From CAVVEC01 sp963747105 (GTDB taxonomy: Bacteria; Acidobacteriota; Terriglobia; Terriglobales; Acidobacteriaceae): a stretch of 64,000 nucleotides of DNA. The notes under the pieces were generated by a model, which saw only the letters and a list, made by a program, of their open reading frames with translations, made no database searches and was not told the origin of the DNA. Positions 37,619-47,024 of the stretch are shown one piece after another. A program made the position numbers and the translations under genes. Position 1 is the first letter of the stretch. Every line of letters begins with the position of its first letter. Where the stretch lies: assembly GCA_963747105.1 (NCBI GenBank), contig CAVVEC010000002.1, positions 372,001 to 436,000 of the forward strand. Direction: 5' to 3'.

Positions 37619-37846
37619 ATGCAGACTCCGTGGAGCAGGATGACGTGGCCACCCAGGCCACAATTGCGGGGTCGCACACACTCGTTGCCCGCGGTACTCA
37701 CGGATCGCTGAATTACGAGGATATAAGCGGAGCAGAGGTGTACTAAAAATGATAACCTGTCAGGCCGGGGAAGGCAATCGAGGCTGCAGGCACTCGACGT
37801 TTCCTGACTCCCCTGGCCCAGGCTTGAAGCCTGTAAACTGATTTCG

Positions 37847-38734
37847 ATGCCGGAACTTCCTGAAGTCGAAACTATCGCGCGCGGCTTGGCGAACCGGGTC
37901 ACAGGAGATGTGATTGAGTCACTGTGGCTGGGGTCGAAGCCCGAACCGCTGAAATCGCGGGCGTCTGAGATTGTAGCGACACTCGAGTCGAGGCGAATTG
38001 CGGGTGTGCGACGTGTGGGGAAGCACATCGTGTTCGAGCTCGAGCCCAATGGTGTGACGCGGGCACCCTCGTCCGACAAAGGAAAGTCCCGTCGGAAAAC
38101 ATCAAAAGCACAGGCAGCGATATCGGCGCCCACATTGTCCCCAGCTCAATGGATCGTCCATCTTGGCATGACCGGACGCATGCTGATTTGCAAACCCGAG
38201 GAAGAAATCGAGAAGCACACCCATGCGATTGCGCGGCTGGCCTCGGGCAGGGAACTGCGGTTTGTGGACCCGCGCCGCTTCGGACGCCTCAGCGTTGCGC
38301 ATGACTTTGAGGCCGGCGGGCACGAACCGCTGGAAGTCGAACTGGACCGCTTTGTAAGCCTCTTCCGAGGCCGTAAGACACCGATCAAGAGCGCATTGCT
38401 GAACCAGAAGCTGTTGCGCGGCGTTGGCAATATCTACGCCGACGAGTCGCTCTTCCGGGCCGGCATCCGCCCACGGCGGCGGGCCGCCTCGCTGACCCGG
38501 GACGATCTACGCCAGCTTTATCTGGCAGTTCGGGAAGTCCTCAAGGAGGCGATCGCTTTAGGCGGGTCATCTGTCTCCGACTACGTCACCGCAGACGGCG
38601 ATGAGGGACTTTTTCAACTACAGCACCGGGTTTACGGGCGGGAAGGTGAACCCTGCCTTGCATGCAAGGCTCCGGTAAAACGTGTGGTCATCGCCGGGCG
38701 CAGCAGCCATTACTGTCCCAACTGTCAGAAGTAG
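37847..38734 (+). CDS. mutM: formamidopyrimidine-DNA glycosylase
   Basis: 295-residue Fpg/MutM, which excises 8-oxoguanine and nicks the abasic site. Catalytic Pro1 and Glu2 follow the Met (MPELPEVETIARGL). The helix-two-turn-helix has LLNQKLLRGVGNIYADESLF, the intercalation region DPRRFGRLSV is present, and the protein ends with a zinc finger CLACKAPVKR...SHYCPNCQK (four Cys). A charged, Lys/Ser-rich linker at about residues 65-95 is longer than in most homologues. It is divergent from purA. Confidence 0.96.
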   Translation: MPELPEVETIARGLANRVTGDVIESLWLGSKPEPLKSRASEIVATLESRRIAGVRRVGKHIVFELEPNGVTRAPSSDKGKSRRKTSKAQAAISAPTLSPAQWIVHLGMTGRMLICKPEEEIEKHTHAIARLASGRELRFVDPRRFGRLSVAHDFEAGGHEPLEVELDRFVSLFRGRKTPIKSALLNQKLLRGVGNIYADESLFRAGIRPRRRAASLTRDDLRQLYLAVREVLKEAIALGGSSVSDYVTADGDEGLFQLQHRVYGREGEPCLACKAPVKRVVIAGRSSHYCPNCQK

Positions 38735-38834
38735 CATTGCCAATATTCGAGCACTAAAACGATTTTTCTAAGGGTTTTGACGCAATTGGCGGTTGGCAAT
38801 TGGGAAGCCAGATGGTACTCTCAGTTTTCTCTTT

Positions 38835-39854
38835 ATGCCCAACTATTCCATCGGGGTTGATCTAGGCGGCACCAACCTTCGCATTGCAGCCGTGGATGCA
38901 CAAGGAAGCTTGCTGGAGAAGATCACGCTGGGCACGCAAGTAGCCCTGGGACGGGATCGCGTGGTCAGTGACATGTGCGAGGCCATCCAGCGCCTGTCGG
39001 GCAAGATTCGTGCGAATGGCTCACTGTTGGGGATTGGCATCGGTGTGCCCGGGATCATTGACATGAAAACGGGAATGGTACACGAGTCCCCCAATCTGCC
39101 CGACTGGTCGGACTACCCGGCGCGAGACGAAATTGAAAAGCGGCTGGGCGCGCGGGTGATTCTGGAGAATGACGCCAACTCCGCTGCGCTGGGAGAAAAG
39201 TGGCTGGGTGCGGCGCGCGACTTTGACGACATGGCCATGTTGACGCTTGGTACCGGCGTCGGTGGCGGTCTGGTGCTTGGAGGACGAATCTGGCACGGCA
39301 TGACCGGGATGGCGGGCGAATTTGGCCACACCACGGTGGAACCTGACGGCGCGCTCTGTGGCTGCGGCAACCGAGGATGCCTGGAGGCGTATGCTTCCGC
39401 GACCGCCGTGGTGCGAATGGCGCGGGAGGCAATTGCCAGCGGCGCCGCGCCGGGGCTTGCCCGAGCCGCCGATTCAAACGCTGAGTTCAGCGCCAAGGCG
39501 ATTTACAACTTGGCGATTCAGGGTGACGAAGAGGCAGAGAGAATCTTCCGCCGAGTGGGACGAGCGCTGGGCATTGTTCTCTCGGACCTGGTGAATTCGC
39601 TGAACCTTCCTATGTATGTGATCGGAGGAGGCGTGTCCAGCGCATGGGATGCGTTTTCGCCAGCCGTCTTTGCGGAACTGCGGCAGCGATCCATGGTGTA
39701 CGCAGCCACGGATCCCGATGCATCAGCGGGGAATCAAGAAGGAGCTTCCGCGCATGTGAAGTCGGGAGGCTCGACCAAAACGATCATCACACGGGCTTTA
39801 TTGGGCAGTGACGCGGGGTTGTACGGAGCAGCGCGCCTGCCAATGGTGTCCTAA
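38835..39854 (+). CDS. ROK-family sugar kinase (glucokinase-like)
   Basis: 339 residues from the ATG at 38835; 38793 also opens the frame but adds non-homologous sequence. The protein starts YSIGVDLGGTNLRIAAVDAQ with the ATP phosphate-binding loop. ILENDANSAALGEKWLGAAR contains the catalytic Asp, MLTLGTGVGGGLVLGGRIWH the second phosphate loop, GEFGHTTVEPDG the substrate His/Glu, and CGCGNRGCLEAYAS the zinc-binding ROK signature. Glucose or N-acetyl-hexosamine is the probable substrate. Its stop overlaps the hisC stop by three bases on opposite strands (CTAA). Confidence 0.92.
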   Translation: MPNYSIGVDLGGTNLRIAAVDAQGSLLEKITLGTQVALGRDRVVSDMCEAIQRLSGKIRANGSLLGIGIGVPGIIDMKTGMVHESPNLPDWSDYPARDEIEKRLGARVILENDANSAALGEKWLGAARDFDDMAMLTLGTGVGGGLVLGGRIWHGMTGMAGEFGHTTVEPDGALCGCGNRGCLEAYASATAVVRMAREAIASGAAPGLARAADSNAEFSAKAIYNLAIQGDEEAERIFRRVGRALGIVLSDLVNSLNLPMYVIGGGVSSAWDAFSPAVFAELRQRSMVYAATDPDASAGNQEGASAHVKSGGSTKTIITRALLGSDAGLYGAARLPMVS

Positions 39855-40978
39855 CGTACGGCTGCTTTCTCCGTTACCCTCTTGAACGCCTTCAGGAAAA
39901 TGCCATTCTGCTCAGGTGTGCCAATCGTGACGCGGATGGCGGTGGGCGCACCCCACGCGCCTAACGCCCGAATAATTACGCCTTCGGATTGCAGGCGTTT
40001 GGCGACGGCAGCGGCATCCTCGCTCAATTCGCAATAGAGGAAGTTGGCCCACGTGGGAACGACGCGATATCCCAGCTCAGAAATCCCTTCCGCGAGCGGC
40101 TCCGCCTGCTGCGCATTATTATCGAGCGCTTTTCGCGTGTGCTCTTGGTCTTCCAGCGCTGCCACCGCGGCTGCCTGGGCGACCACGGAAACCGAGAACG
40201 TGGTGCGCATGCGGGCGAAATACATCATCAGTTCTGTGGGCCCAATCCCATACCCGACACGAACTCCTGCCAATCCGTGAGCTTTGGAAAAAGTACGCAG
40301 CACTACGACCTTACGTCCGGCACGCACATAGTCGAGCGCACGCGAGTATTCGACTCCGCGGTTGACCGCGAATTTCTCCGCGAAATCGGAATACGCTTCA
40401 TCCAGGATCACGATCACGTGATCCGGAACTTTCTCCAGAAAATGGTCCAGTTCTTCCGCACTGGCGATCGTTCCGGTGGGATTGTTGGGATTGGAGATGT
40501 AGACGATTCGGGTGTTGCGATCAATGGCTGAGGCTATGGCGTTCAGGTCGAAGCCATCGTTCCGCATCGGGACTTGGATCAGTTGGCCCCCCGCCGCCTG
40601 GGTCGCGATCGGATACACGATGAATGACCGTTCGCTAGTGATGGCGTTGAGCCCCGGCGAAAGCAGTGTGCGCGCAACGATGCCCAGCAACGCAGTCGAA
40701 CCGGCCGTCGGAACGATTTGCTCTGGCCGCACCCCGTGGTGGTCGGCTAGTTTCTGGCGGAGTTCGCTGACGTCGTTGTCCGGGTAGAAATTGCACTCGG
40801 CGAGAGCGGCTTGCATCGCCTTCACGGCCTTGGGCGAGGGGCCGAAGGGGTTCTCATTCGAAGCCATCTTGATGCAGTCCACTTGGCTCTCCCGTTGCGC
40901 CTGGCGGAGCGATTTGCCCGGTGTGTACCCGCCCAGGTTGCGTACGTGTTGGGGCACCAACTGGCTGAAGTCGTTCAT
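39851..40978 (-). CDS. hisC: histidinol-phosphate aminotransferase
   Basis: 375-residue class I/II PLP enzyme catalysing the amino transfer between glutamate and imidazole-acetol phosphate in histidine synthesis. Features: IKMASNENPFGPSPKAVKAM, YPDNDVSELRQKLADHHGV, IVYISNPNNPTGTIASAEEL, VILDEAYSDFAE, and the PLP lysine region VLRTFSKAHGLAGVRVGYGI. Length is standard. Some members also accept aromatic 2-oxo acids. No other his genes are near. Confidence 0.94.
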   Translation of the reverse strand: MNDFSQLVPQHVRNLGGYTPGKSLRQAQRESQVDCIKMASNENPFGPSPKAVKAMQAALAECNFYPDNDVSELRQKLADHHGVRPEQIVPTAGSTALLGIVARTLLSPGLNAITSERSFIVYPIATQAAGGQLIQVPMRNDGFDLNAIASAIDRNTRIVYISNPNNPTGTIASAEELDHFLEKVPDHVIVILDEAYSDFAEKFAVNRGVEYSRALDYVRAGRKVVVLRTFSKAHGLAGVRVGYGIGPTELMMYFARMRTTFSVSVVAQAAAVAALEDQEHTRKALDNNAQQAEPLAEGISELGYRVVPTWANFLYCELSEDAAAVAKRLQSEGVIIRALGAWGAPTAIRVTIGTPEQNGIFLKAFKRVTEKAAVR

Positions 40979-41039
40979 GCAGGCTATCCAATCTTAACTG
41001 GGTTATGCGGGAAGTGTCACGTGCGGGGCGTTGTAGGCT

Positions 41040-41079
41040 GTCGAGCTTCGCTCGACCTGGGCGGACGAGGCGTCCGCCC
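41040..41079. terminator. two adjacent perfect hairpins between rluB-like gene and hisC
   Basis: GTCGAGC-TTC-GCTCGAC (41040-41056) and GGGCGGAC-N5-GTCCGCCC (41059-41079) stand side by side. The second touches the stop codon of the leftward pseudouridine synthase gene. There is no T-run. They may stop the rluB-like transcript before hisC or protect its 3' end. Confidence 0.5.
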
Positions 41080-41817
41080 CTACGTGCTCTTAGCGAGAGA
41101 TTTCAATCTTGCCACTTCCTCGGGCGTCAGTTTGCGGTATTTGCCAGGATGAACATCCAACTGCAGCGGGCCGTAGCGTACACGCTTGATCTTTTCCACG
41201 TGATGACCAATCTCTTCGAACAGGCGCCGGATCTGGCGATTCTTGCCTTCGATCAATGTGACTTCATACCAGGGATTCGCGGACTCGCGGATCACGCGGA
41301 TTTTGGCCGGCGCGGTTTTGACCCTCCGGCCGCGGTCGGAAGCGATGAAAATTCCTTCCCGCAACTTAACGAGACCCTCAGCCGCTGGGTTGCCCGCGAC
41401 TTTCACCATATAGGTCTTGGGCACGTGCGATGCGGCTTTCATCAGGTGGTTGGCGAACTCGCCGTCATTGGTCAGCAGCAACAAACCTTCACTCGCGTAG
41501 TCAAGGCGCCCAACCGGATACACACGTGCTCCCACACCGTGCAGCAGATCCATCACCGTCGGGCGCCGTTCAGGGTCGCGCAACGTAGTGACGTATCCCT
41601 TGGGCTTGTTCATCAGCAGGTAGACGTGCCGCTCCGGCCCGTGTAGCAGCTTTCCGTTCACACGAATGTGATCGTGTTCGGGGTCAGCCTTAGCGCCTAG
41701 TTCTGTGACGATCTGGCCATTGACCGACACCAGCCCGCCGCGAATCAGTTCTTCGGCTCTGCGGCGCGAGGCGATTCCGGCGGCGGCGATGATCTTCTGC
41801 AGTCGTTCGGCAGGCAT
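41080..41817 (-). CDS. rluB: rRNA pseudouridine synthase, RsuA/RluB family
   Basis: 245 residues. An S4 RNA-binding domain opens the protein (RLQKIIAAAGIASRRRAEEL, ISVNGQ-like LVSVNGQIVTELGAK), followed by the catalytic domain with the Asp in VGRLDYASEGLLLLTNDGEF and the typical LMNKPKGYVTTLRDPERRPT, GKNRQIRRLFEEIGH and RVRYGPLQLD. RluB modifies U2605 of 23S rRNA; RsuA and RluE relatives are alternatives. It is part of a leftward gene cluster (41-47 kb). Confidence 0.9.
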   Translation of the reverse strand: MPAERLQKIIAAAGIASRRRAEELIRGGLVSVNGQIVTELGAKADPEHDHIRVNGKLLHGPERHVYLLMNKPKGYVTTLRDPERRPTVMDLLHGVGARVYPVGRLDYASEGLLLLTNDGEFANHLMKAASHVPKTYMVKVAGNPAAEGLVKLREGIFIASDRGRRVKTAPAKIRVIRESANPWYEVTLIEGKNRQIRRLFEEIGHHVEKIKRVRYGPLQLDVHPGKYRKLTPEEVARLKSLAKST

Positions 41818-41875
41818 GACAGCTTCAACACGAACAGTTCACGAATGCCAGGGCATCGGGCAAACAGCAACAGAG

Positions 41876-42340
41876 CTAGCCGCGTTCGATCCGCGTCCAT
41901 CCGCCAGCAGGCGACTTCACCCAAGTATCACCGCGCATGTCGCGCCATTCACCGAACGGTTGATCCGCCTTCGGGTCTGAGCCGAGCCGGAGAACGTTTC
42001 CGTCGAGATCCTCGATCTGCATCTCATAGGCCCACTCGTAGTTAGTGGGCGGATGCCGGATTTTGGCTCCCTTGCTGGTGTACTCCTCGAACAGGGGCTC
42101 GATGTCCTCTACGCCCACCCAGACCCAGGTTCCGGGATTTCCCTGATCACCTTCGCACAACATGATGTGGCAACGACCCCGCGAGACCGATGCGATAATT
42201 CCCGGCTGTTGCCAATCTACCTTGAACCCAAGTACTCCCACGTAGTGGTCAATGCTGGCCGAAAGGCTTCGAACCCGGAAAATTGGTGTGACGCCTTCAA
42301 ATGCGGTTGTGGCGACTTTCGGTGGCTCGGCTACAGACAT
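41876..42340 (-). CDS. VOC-family (glyoxalase/bleomycin-resistance fold) protein
   Basis: 154 residues with one vicinal-oxygen-chelate module pair: FRVRSLSASIDHYVGVLGF at the first strand, SRGRCHIMLCEGDQGNPG, VGVEDIEPLFEEYTSKGAKI and MQIEDLDGNVLRLGSDPK with the C-terminal metal Glu replaced by Asp/Asn-like residues. The substrate is unknown; related proteins bind drugs or are metal-dependent dioxygenases. It is located between rluB-like and scpB genes in a leftward run. Confidence 0.88.
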   Translation of the reverse strand: MSVAEPPKVATTAFEGVTPIFRVRSLSASIDHYVGVLGFKVDWQQPGIIASVSRGRCHIMLCEGDQGNPGTWVWVGVEDIEPLFEEYTSKGAKIRHPPTNYEWAYEMQIEDLDGNVLRLGSDPKADQPFGEWRDMRGDTWVKSPAGGWTRIERG

Positions 42341-42376
42341 TTTGCGGATTCTCCTGATCGAGATTCAACAAGCTAT

Positions 42377-43093
42377 TTACGCCGCCCCGTCGCGCTCTGT
42401 GGTTTCCACATGCTCAGTCGATTCGGCGTCTTCGGAGATCGCTTGAACCTCCAGTTCTTCTTCGGTTTCGGATTTCCCCGAAACCTCCTGGCTTGAAGCT
42501 TGGCCCTCGACTGCCAGCAAATCACTCTGGAACGATTCGGCCACTAACTTCTCAAACTCTTCCATGCTGGGCAGTTCGCCGACGTCTTTCAAACCAAAGC
42601 GTAAGAGGAATTCCTTGGTGGTCTTGTAGAGGATGGGTCGCCCGATCACAGCCTTGCGGCCAGCGGTTGTGATCAGCTTGCGATCCAACAACGTGGCAAT
42701 CACTCCGCCGGCGTCCACACCACGAATCTCGCTGATCTCGGGCACGGTGACAGGCTGCTTGTAGGCGATGACAGCCAGAGTTTCAAGTGCGGGCAGCGAG
42801 AGACGAATGGGCGGCTTCAAGCTCTTGGCGAAGGCGCGTACCACGTCGTGATACTCGGGCTTAGTAGACATGCGATATCCGCCAGCAACTTGCCGGATTT
42901 CAATTCCGTGATCCGGGCAATAGTGGTCAGCGATCAGTTCTTCCAACGCCGCCCGAACTTGCAATTTCAGCTCGGTGCCGTCGGCGGCGCCTTCGCTCAC
43001 AATCGAGTCCTTGACCAATTGGATAATTTGCTCCAACGTGACCGGCGTTTCGGCCGCGTAGATGATGGCTTCGAGTTTAGCTTTCAGGCTCAT
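42377..43093 (-). CDS. scpB: segregation and condensation protein B
   Basis: 238 residues. ScpB is the winged-helix kleisin partner that joins ScpA and SMC in the chromosome condensin. Family features: LEAIIYAAETPVTLEQIIQL, GIEIRQVAGGYRMSTKPEYH, LSLPALETLAVIAYKQPVTV, SEIRGVDAGGVIATLLDRKL and GRPILYKTTKEFLLRFGLKD. An acidic, Glu/Ser-rich tail of about 45 residues follows. scpA lies 260 bases upstream on the same strand, with an inverted repeat pair between them. Confidence 0.95.
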   Translation of the reverse strand: MSLKAKLEAIIYAAETPVTLEQIIQLVKDSIVSEGAADGTELKLQVRAALEELIADHYCPDHGIEIRQVAGGYRMSTKPEYHDVVRAFAKSLKPPIRLSLPALETLAVIAYKQPVTVPEISEIRGVDAGGVIATLLDRKLITTAGRKAVIGRPILYKTTKEFLLRFGLKDVGELPSMEEFEKLVAESFQSDLLAVEGQASSQEVSGKSETEEELEVQAISEDAESTEHVETTERDGAA

Positions 43094-43106
43094 ATGTAAT
43101 TCGCAT

Positions 43107-43335
43107 TTGTCATCCTGAGGCCAGCATGGCGATTCGCTTGCGAATCGATTTGCAGAGTCGAAGGATCCCCGGCAAGCCGGCGCGACCTGAGTGTATCAAG
43201 GCATTCTTCCCCCGTAGCCCGCGTAGTGCATAGTGAGAATTCCTCGATGCTGTGATTTTCCTCATACTTCCTCGGGGTCTTTCGACTCGAGTTGTCTCGC
43301 GTTTCGCGCGGGAAAACTCTCGCTCAGGATGACAG
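43107..43335. repeat. inverted pair of the dispersed hairpin repeat
   Basis: Copy one (43107-43172) reads TGTCATCCTGAGG, stem GGCGATTCGC-TTGC-GAATCG, AGTCGAAGGATCC. Copy two (43273-43335) is inverted, GGGTCTTTCGACTCGAG...TCGCTCAGGATGACAG. The spacer is about 100 bases and shares short patches (CTCGATGCT, GTGATT) with the spacers of the pairs at 3538 and 8531, hinting at a longer mobile unit. It separates scpA from scpB. Confidence 0.8.
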
Positions 43336-43350
43336 TTAAATCACAGACCG

Positions 43351-44232
43351 TCATCTCCAGTCATCCCGCACGGCGGCGTGCTCCGACATTACTGCTTCAA
43401 ATCCTACATGCTTGCGCAACAGGATTTCGCCAAACAGGCGGTCCTGCCGCAATTGGATGGCTTGCAGACGCACCATTTCCAGAAGCGCCAGGAACATGCA
43501 AACCAGCGCCTGCCGTGACTCGATGTTGCGCAGCAACTGCTTCAATCGGATTGGCCGGTCTTCCAGCGCCAATCGCCGTTGCAAGTAAGCGATCATCTGC
43601 CCGACCGTAACCGTCTCCTCGTCTACCTGGATCATCGGCCGATTGCGCGCGCGGTCAAGAATCTGCTGGAACGTCTTCACCAGGTCAATGACCTCGGCAG
43701 CGATCTCCGGCTCCGTGCCCTCCGCCTCCATGAACTCCTTGATCGCCGGGTTCGACCGGACGGCATCCTCGATCTGCTGTTTCTGCATGAGCATCTGGGC
43801 GGCAGACTTGAATTTCTCATGCTCCATCAGGCGATTGGCCAGCTCCGCGCGCGGGTCGTCTTCCGCTTCAGACGCCGCGGCGGGATCGCGCGGCAACAGC
43901 ATCTTCGACTTGATGTGAATCAGCACGGCAGCCATGTAGATGAACTCGGCTGCTACGTTCACATCCAGCTCGCGCAGCTTTTCGACGTAGGCCAAATACT
44001 GGGCGGTGATTCTAGCGATGGGAATATCGTAAATGTCAATATCTTGCTTGCGAATCAAGTCTAGTAGCAGGTCGAGGGGGCCTTCGTAAACATCGCCGAC
44101 ACTTACTGCAAAAGGAAAGTCGCTCCCTTGTTCCTTCGGAGCGCGTTCAGGGACGAGCTGAGGCTGCGGAGAAGGCGAGGTGTCGACTTTCAACGCCGAA
44201 GTTCCAGAAACGGGATGTAACTCGTCGGTCAT
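43351..44232 (-). CDS. scpA: segregation and condensation protein A
   Basis: 293 residues from the ATG at 44232 (MTDELHPVSG); the frame is open upstream but through repeat-derived sequence. ScpA is the kleisin that bridges the SMC heads. N-terminal motif VYEGPLDLLLDLIRKQDIDI, then YDIPIARITAQYLAYVEKLR, EFIYMAAVLIHIKSKMLLPR, and the C-terminal winged helix VCMFLALLEMVRLQAIQLRQ. It is transcribed ahead of scpB. Confidence 0.94.
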   Translation of the reverse strand: MTDELHPVSGTSALKVDTSPSPQPQLVPERAPKEQGSDFPFAVSVGDVYEGPLDLLLDLIRKQDIDIYDIPIARITAQYLAYVEKLRELDVNVAAEFIYMAAVLIHIKSKMLLPRDPAAASEAEDDPRAELANRLMEHEKFKSAAQMLMQKQQIEDAVRSNPAIKEFMEAEGTEPEIAAEVIDLVKTFQQILDRARNRPMIQVDEETVTVGQMIAYLQRRLALEDRPIRLKQLLRNIESRQALVCMFLALLEMVRLQAIQLRQDRLFGEILLRKHVGFEAVMSEHAAVRDDWR

Positions 44233-44305
44233 CGTGTGCTGCTTACCTGCTGGTTGCGTCTGCGACCTAGTCCCCCGCATAGAGCCACTGCGGAGCTTCG
44301 CTCCG

Positions 44306-44365
44306 CCCGGACCCTTCGACTGTGTCGTCGTGCGCCCTGCGCACCACAACTGCGCTCAGGGCAGA
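44306..44365. repeat. single diverged copy of the dispersed hairpin repeat
   Basis: GGACCCTTCGACTGTG, stem GTCGTG-CGCCCTGCG-CACCAC, then TGCGCTCAGGGCAGAC. It lies between scpA and trpS. Confidence 0.65.
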
Positions 44366-44384
44366 CTCGTCAGGAGACCCGTCC

Positions 44385-45449
44385 CTACTCGGGCTTCCCG
44401 TATTCGAGAGACATGCCCATAGCCTCCCGCACTTCGGCCATGGTCGCGTCAGCCACCTGCCTCGCCCTCGCCGAGCCTGCCTCCAGAATATCCCAAGCCA
44501 GCCGCGGGTTGTCCTCGTATTTCTTGCGGCGCTGCTGCATGGGATTCAAGATACTAACTAGGGCATCGGCGGCCCAACTCTTGCACTCGATGCACCCGAT
44601 CCCAGCCGACCGGCAGCCCTCGTTGACTTTCGCCATTGTGCCGGGACTGCTGAAAATCTTGTGCAGATCGCCCACCGGGCAAACATCGGGATTCCCCTTA
44701 TCAGTGCGACGAATGCGGGCGGGGTCGGTCACCATGGTTTTGAGCTTCTGCCGCACCACAGATTCGGGATCCGTAAGCGTGATCGTGTTTCCGTATGACT
44801 TCGACATTTTGCGGCCGTCGGTGCCAGGAAGCTTTGGAGCGGGCGTGAGCAGTGGCTGGGACTCGGGAAACACTTCGCTGCCATCGAGCTTGTAGAACTG
44901 ATTAAACCTCCGCGCGACTTCCCGCGTCAGCTCCACATGCGCGACCTGGTCTTCCCCTACCGGCACGAAATCGCCCTTATAGATGAGAATGTCTGCCGCC
45001 TGCAGCACGGGATACCCCAGAAATCCGTACGTGCCTAGATCTTTTTCGGTAATGTTCTCCCGCTGCTCTTTGTACGTGGGAACACGCTCCAGCCAGCCCA
45101 GTGGCGTGATCATGGAAAACAGCAAATGCAACTCAGCGTGCTGGGGCACGTGCGACTGAATGAACATGACGCAGCGCTCGGGATCGAGCCCGGCGGCCAG
45201 CCAATCGAGCAGGACTTCTACTGAATTCTCCTTGACTCGCGACGTGTCGGCGTAGTCGGTGGTCAGCGCGTGCCAGTCGGCCACAAAAAAAAAACACTCG
45301 TACTTGTCCTGCATGTTGACCCAGTTCTGCAGGGCGCCGACAAAATTTCCCAGGTGCAGCTTGCCGGTAGAGCGCATGCCGCTGAGCACGCGCTTGCGTT
45401 GACCGGAAGAAGGGCGATCGGAAGAAGGGTGGTCAGATCCAGAGGCCAT
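44385..45449 (-). CDS. trpS: tryptophanyl-tRNA synthetase
   Basis: 354 residues from the ATG at 45449, which overlaps the stop of the upstream protease gene (TGATG). Class I synthetase motifs: the HIGH-like element MRSTGKLHLGNFVGALQNW and the KMSKS loop DGRKMSKSYGNTITL. FFVADWHALTTDYAD, GFLGYPVLQAADILIYKGD and VPVGEDQVAHVELTREVARR are conserved TrpRS segments. Length is slightly above the usual 330-340 residues because of the Ser-rich N-terminus. Confidence 0.96.
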   Translation of the reverse strand: MASGSDHPSSDRPSSGQRKRVLSGMRSTGKLHLGNFVGALQNWVNMQDKYECFFFVADWHALTTDYADTSRVKENSVEVLLDWLAAGLDPERCVMFIQSHVPQHAELHLLFSMITPLGWLERVPTYKEQRENITEKDLGTYGFLGYPVLQAADILIYKGDFVPVGEDQVAHVELTREVARRFNQFYKLDGSEVFPESQPLLTPAPKLPGTDGRKMSKSYGNTITLTDPESVVRQKLKTMVTDPARIRRTDKGNPDVCPVGDLHKIFSSPGTMAKVNEGCRSAGIGCIECKSWAADALVSILNPMQQRRKKYEDNPRLAWDILEAGSARARQVADATMAEVREAMGMSLEYGKPE

Positions 45450-46126
45450 CAGATTCTCATCAAGATTGAAGTGTAGAGCAGTAGCACGGGGCGGATCACT
45501 GCCCACAGAAAATTTCCGCCAAAAAACACCAGCGCCATCAATCCGAAAATCCCTACCGTGTCATACACCTGCCGCACCCTGTCGGAGAGGAAATGACGCA
45601 GCACGTGACTGCCGTCCAGCGGCGGCACAGGAATGAGATTGAAAACCGCCAGCAAGACGTTGATTTCCAGGAACGCAAAAAGCAGCAGGCACACCGGCAC
45701 CAGAACCGAGTTGCCCACGGCAAGTCCGCTCACCGCGCCTTGGACGATGACCCGGCCGTCCGGCGCTACCACCGCAATCACGCCCAGCAGGATTGTGGCG
45801 CCCGTCGCAACTATGAAGTTGCTCACCGGGCCTGCCACCGAGGTCAGAATGTCGTCCAGCACCGGGTTCTTGAAATTGCGCGGATCGACGGGCGTAGGTT
45901 TGGCCCATCCAATCACCGGAAGATGAGTCACCATGGCAATGAGAGGGAGCACGACCGTGCCGATGGGATCAATATGCTTGATCGGATTCAGAGTGATCCG
46001 GCCCAACATCCGCGCGGTCGGATCGCCGCGGCGGTTCGCCATCCAGGCGTGTGCCGATTCGTGAATGCTGATCGCAAACAGAAAAGCGATCAACTGGAAC
46101 AGAATGTCAACATGCTGCAGGGTCAT
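45449..46126 (-). CDS. site-2 protease family (M50) membrane metalloprotease
   Basis: 225 residues with about five membrane helices. The zinc motif HESAHAW is in the first helix (AISIHESAHAWMANRRGDPT), and the third zinc ligand Asp in NLIPVPPLDGSHVLRHFLSD. ARMLGRITLNPIKHIDPIGT is the re-entrant segment typical of the short bacterial S2P group. The substrate is unknown; such proteases cut membrane-bound regulators or remnant signal peptides. It is coupled to trpS by a TGATG overlap. Confidence 0.93.
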   Translation of the reverse strand: MTLQHVDILFQLIAFLFAISIHESAHAWMANRRGDPTARMLGRITLNPIKHIDPIGTVVLPLIAMVTHLPVIGWAKPTPVDPRNFKNPVLDDILTSVAGPVSNFIVATGATILLGVIAVVAPDGRVIVQGAVSGLAVGNSVLVPVCLLLFAFLEINVLLAVFNLIPVPPLDGSHVLRHFLSDRVRQVYDTVGIFGLMALVFFGGNFLWAVIRPVLLLYTSILMRI

Positions 46127-46211
46127 TAGGCGTCGGATTCGATACTAACATGGCGGACCCGCGCAATACGGCGCGATCAGGCGGTCTTGTGGCACCCCCA
46201 AGCACCGTCTG

Positions 46212-47024
46212 CTACCGGTTCTCGAAGGCCTTGCGCAGCTCTTCCGGCGCGATCGGCTTCACTTTGACCGGCTTGGCGGGAACACCGCCGACCACGTGAA
46301 AGGGCTCGACATTCTTTGAGGCCACGCCGATCGAGCCTACCATTCCGTGCTCGCCGACTTTCACCCCGCTCAGCACGGTGGCGTGATAGGTGATGCGGGC
46401 CTTGGGGCCGATTTCCGTCTTGTGATTGTTGACGATCATGCCGTCGTTGAGGTCGTGGGCGTGCGAATACACATTGGCGTAATCGGAAATCGATGTGCCT
46501 TCATGGATGATGATTTCGCCGCGGTCATCGAGCAGCACATACTTGTGAATGGTGCAGTTGTCTTCGATGGTCAGGTTGTATCCGAAGGAAATTTCGACGC
46601 CGTGAAAGATCTTCACGTTCTTGCCGCAGTGTTTGAGCACATGGCGCGCTAGCATGGCGCGAACCCGATGTCCCAGCCAGTGATTCAGGCCCACGGGAGA
46701 GCGGTCGTACATCATCCAGAACCAGATCAGCGGCTTGCGCTCGTCGTATTTCATGGCGTCGACGTCGCCGTAGTATTCGGGTTCAAGCGTGGCATTGCGC
46801 GGATCGAACGAGTGAATCAGAGCCTGCTCCGCGAGTGGGTTGCCGGGGTTCGCCGCCATGTAGGGGCGTCCAAGATAAAGTTCGTGCAGCGCGTTGCGGA
46901 CGACTTTGCTGCGGTGTTCGGGATCGCGATTGATGAACTCCTGGTCGAGCCGGTCAATCCACGCCAGGAATGTCTTTTCGGCGGGTGGAGTCGGGTTGAG
47001 AACACGATATTCGTATCGGGGCAT
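46212..47024 (-). CDS. left-handed beta-helix (hexapeptide) acyltransferase-like protein
   Basis: 270 residues. The N-terminal half is helical (RDPEHRSKVVRNALHELYLG, WFWMMYDRSPVGLNHWLGHR). The second half is a hexapeptide-repeat left-handed beta helix: VEISFGYNLTIEDNCTIHKY, VLLDDRGEIIIHEGTSISDY, HATVLSGVKVGEHGMVGSIG, then HVVGGVPAKPVKVKPI, which is the usual end of O-acetyltransferases of the maltose/galactoside O-acetyltransferase type. The acceptor is unknown. Reading frame intact. Confidence 0.88.
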   Translation of the reverse strand: MPRYEYRVLNPTPPAEKTFLAWIDRLDQEFINRDPEHRSKVVRNALHELYLGRPYMAANPGNPLAEQALIHSFDPRNATLEPEYYGDVDAMKYDERKPLIWFWMMYDRSPVGLNHWLGHRVRAMLARHVLKHCGKNVKIFHGVEISFGYNLTIEDNCTIHKYVLLDDRGEIIIHEGTSISDYANVYSHAHDLNDGMIVNNHKTEIGPKARITYHATVLSGVKVGEHGMVGSIGVASKNVEPFHVVGGVPAKPVKVKPIAPEELRKAFENR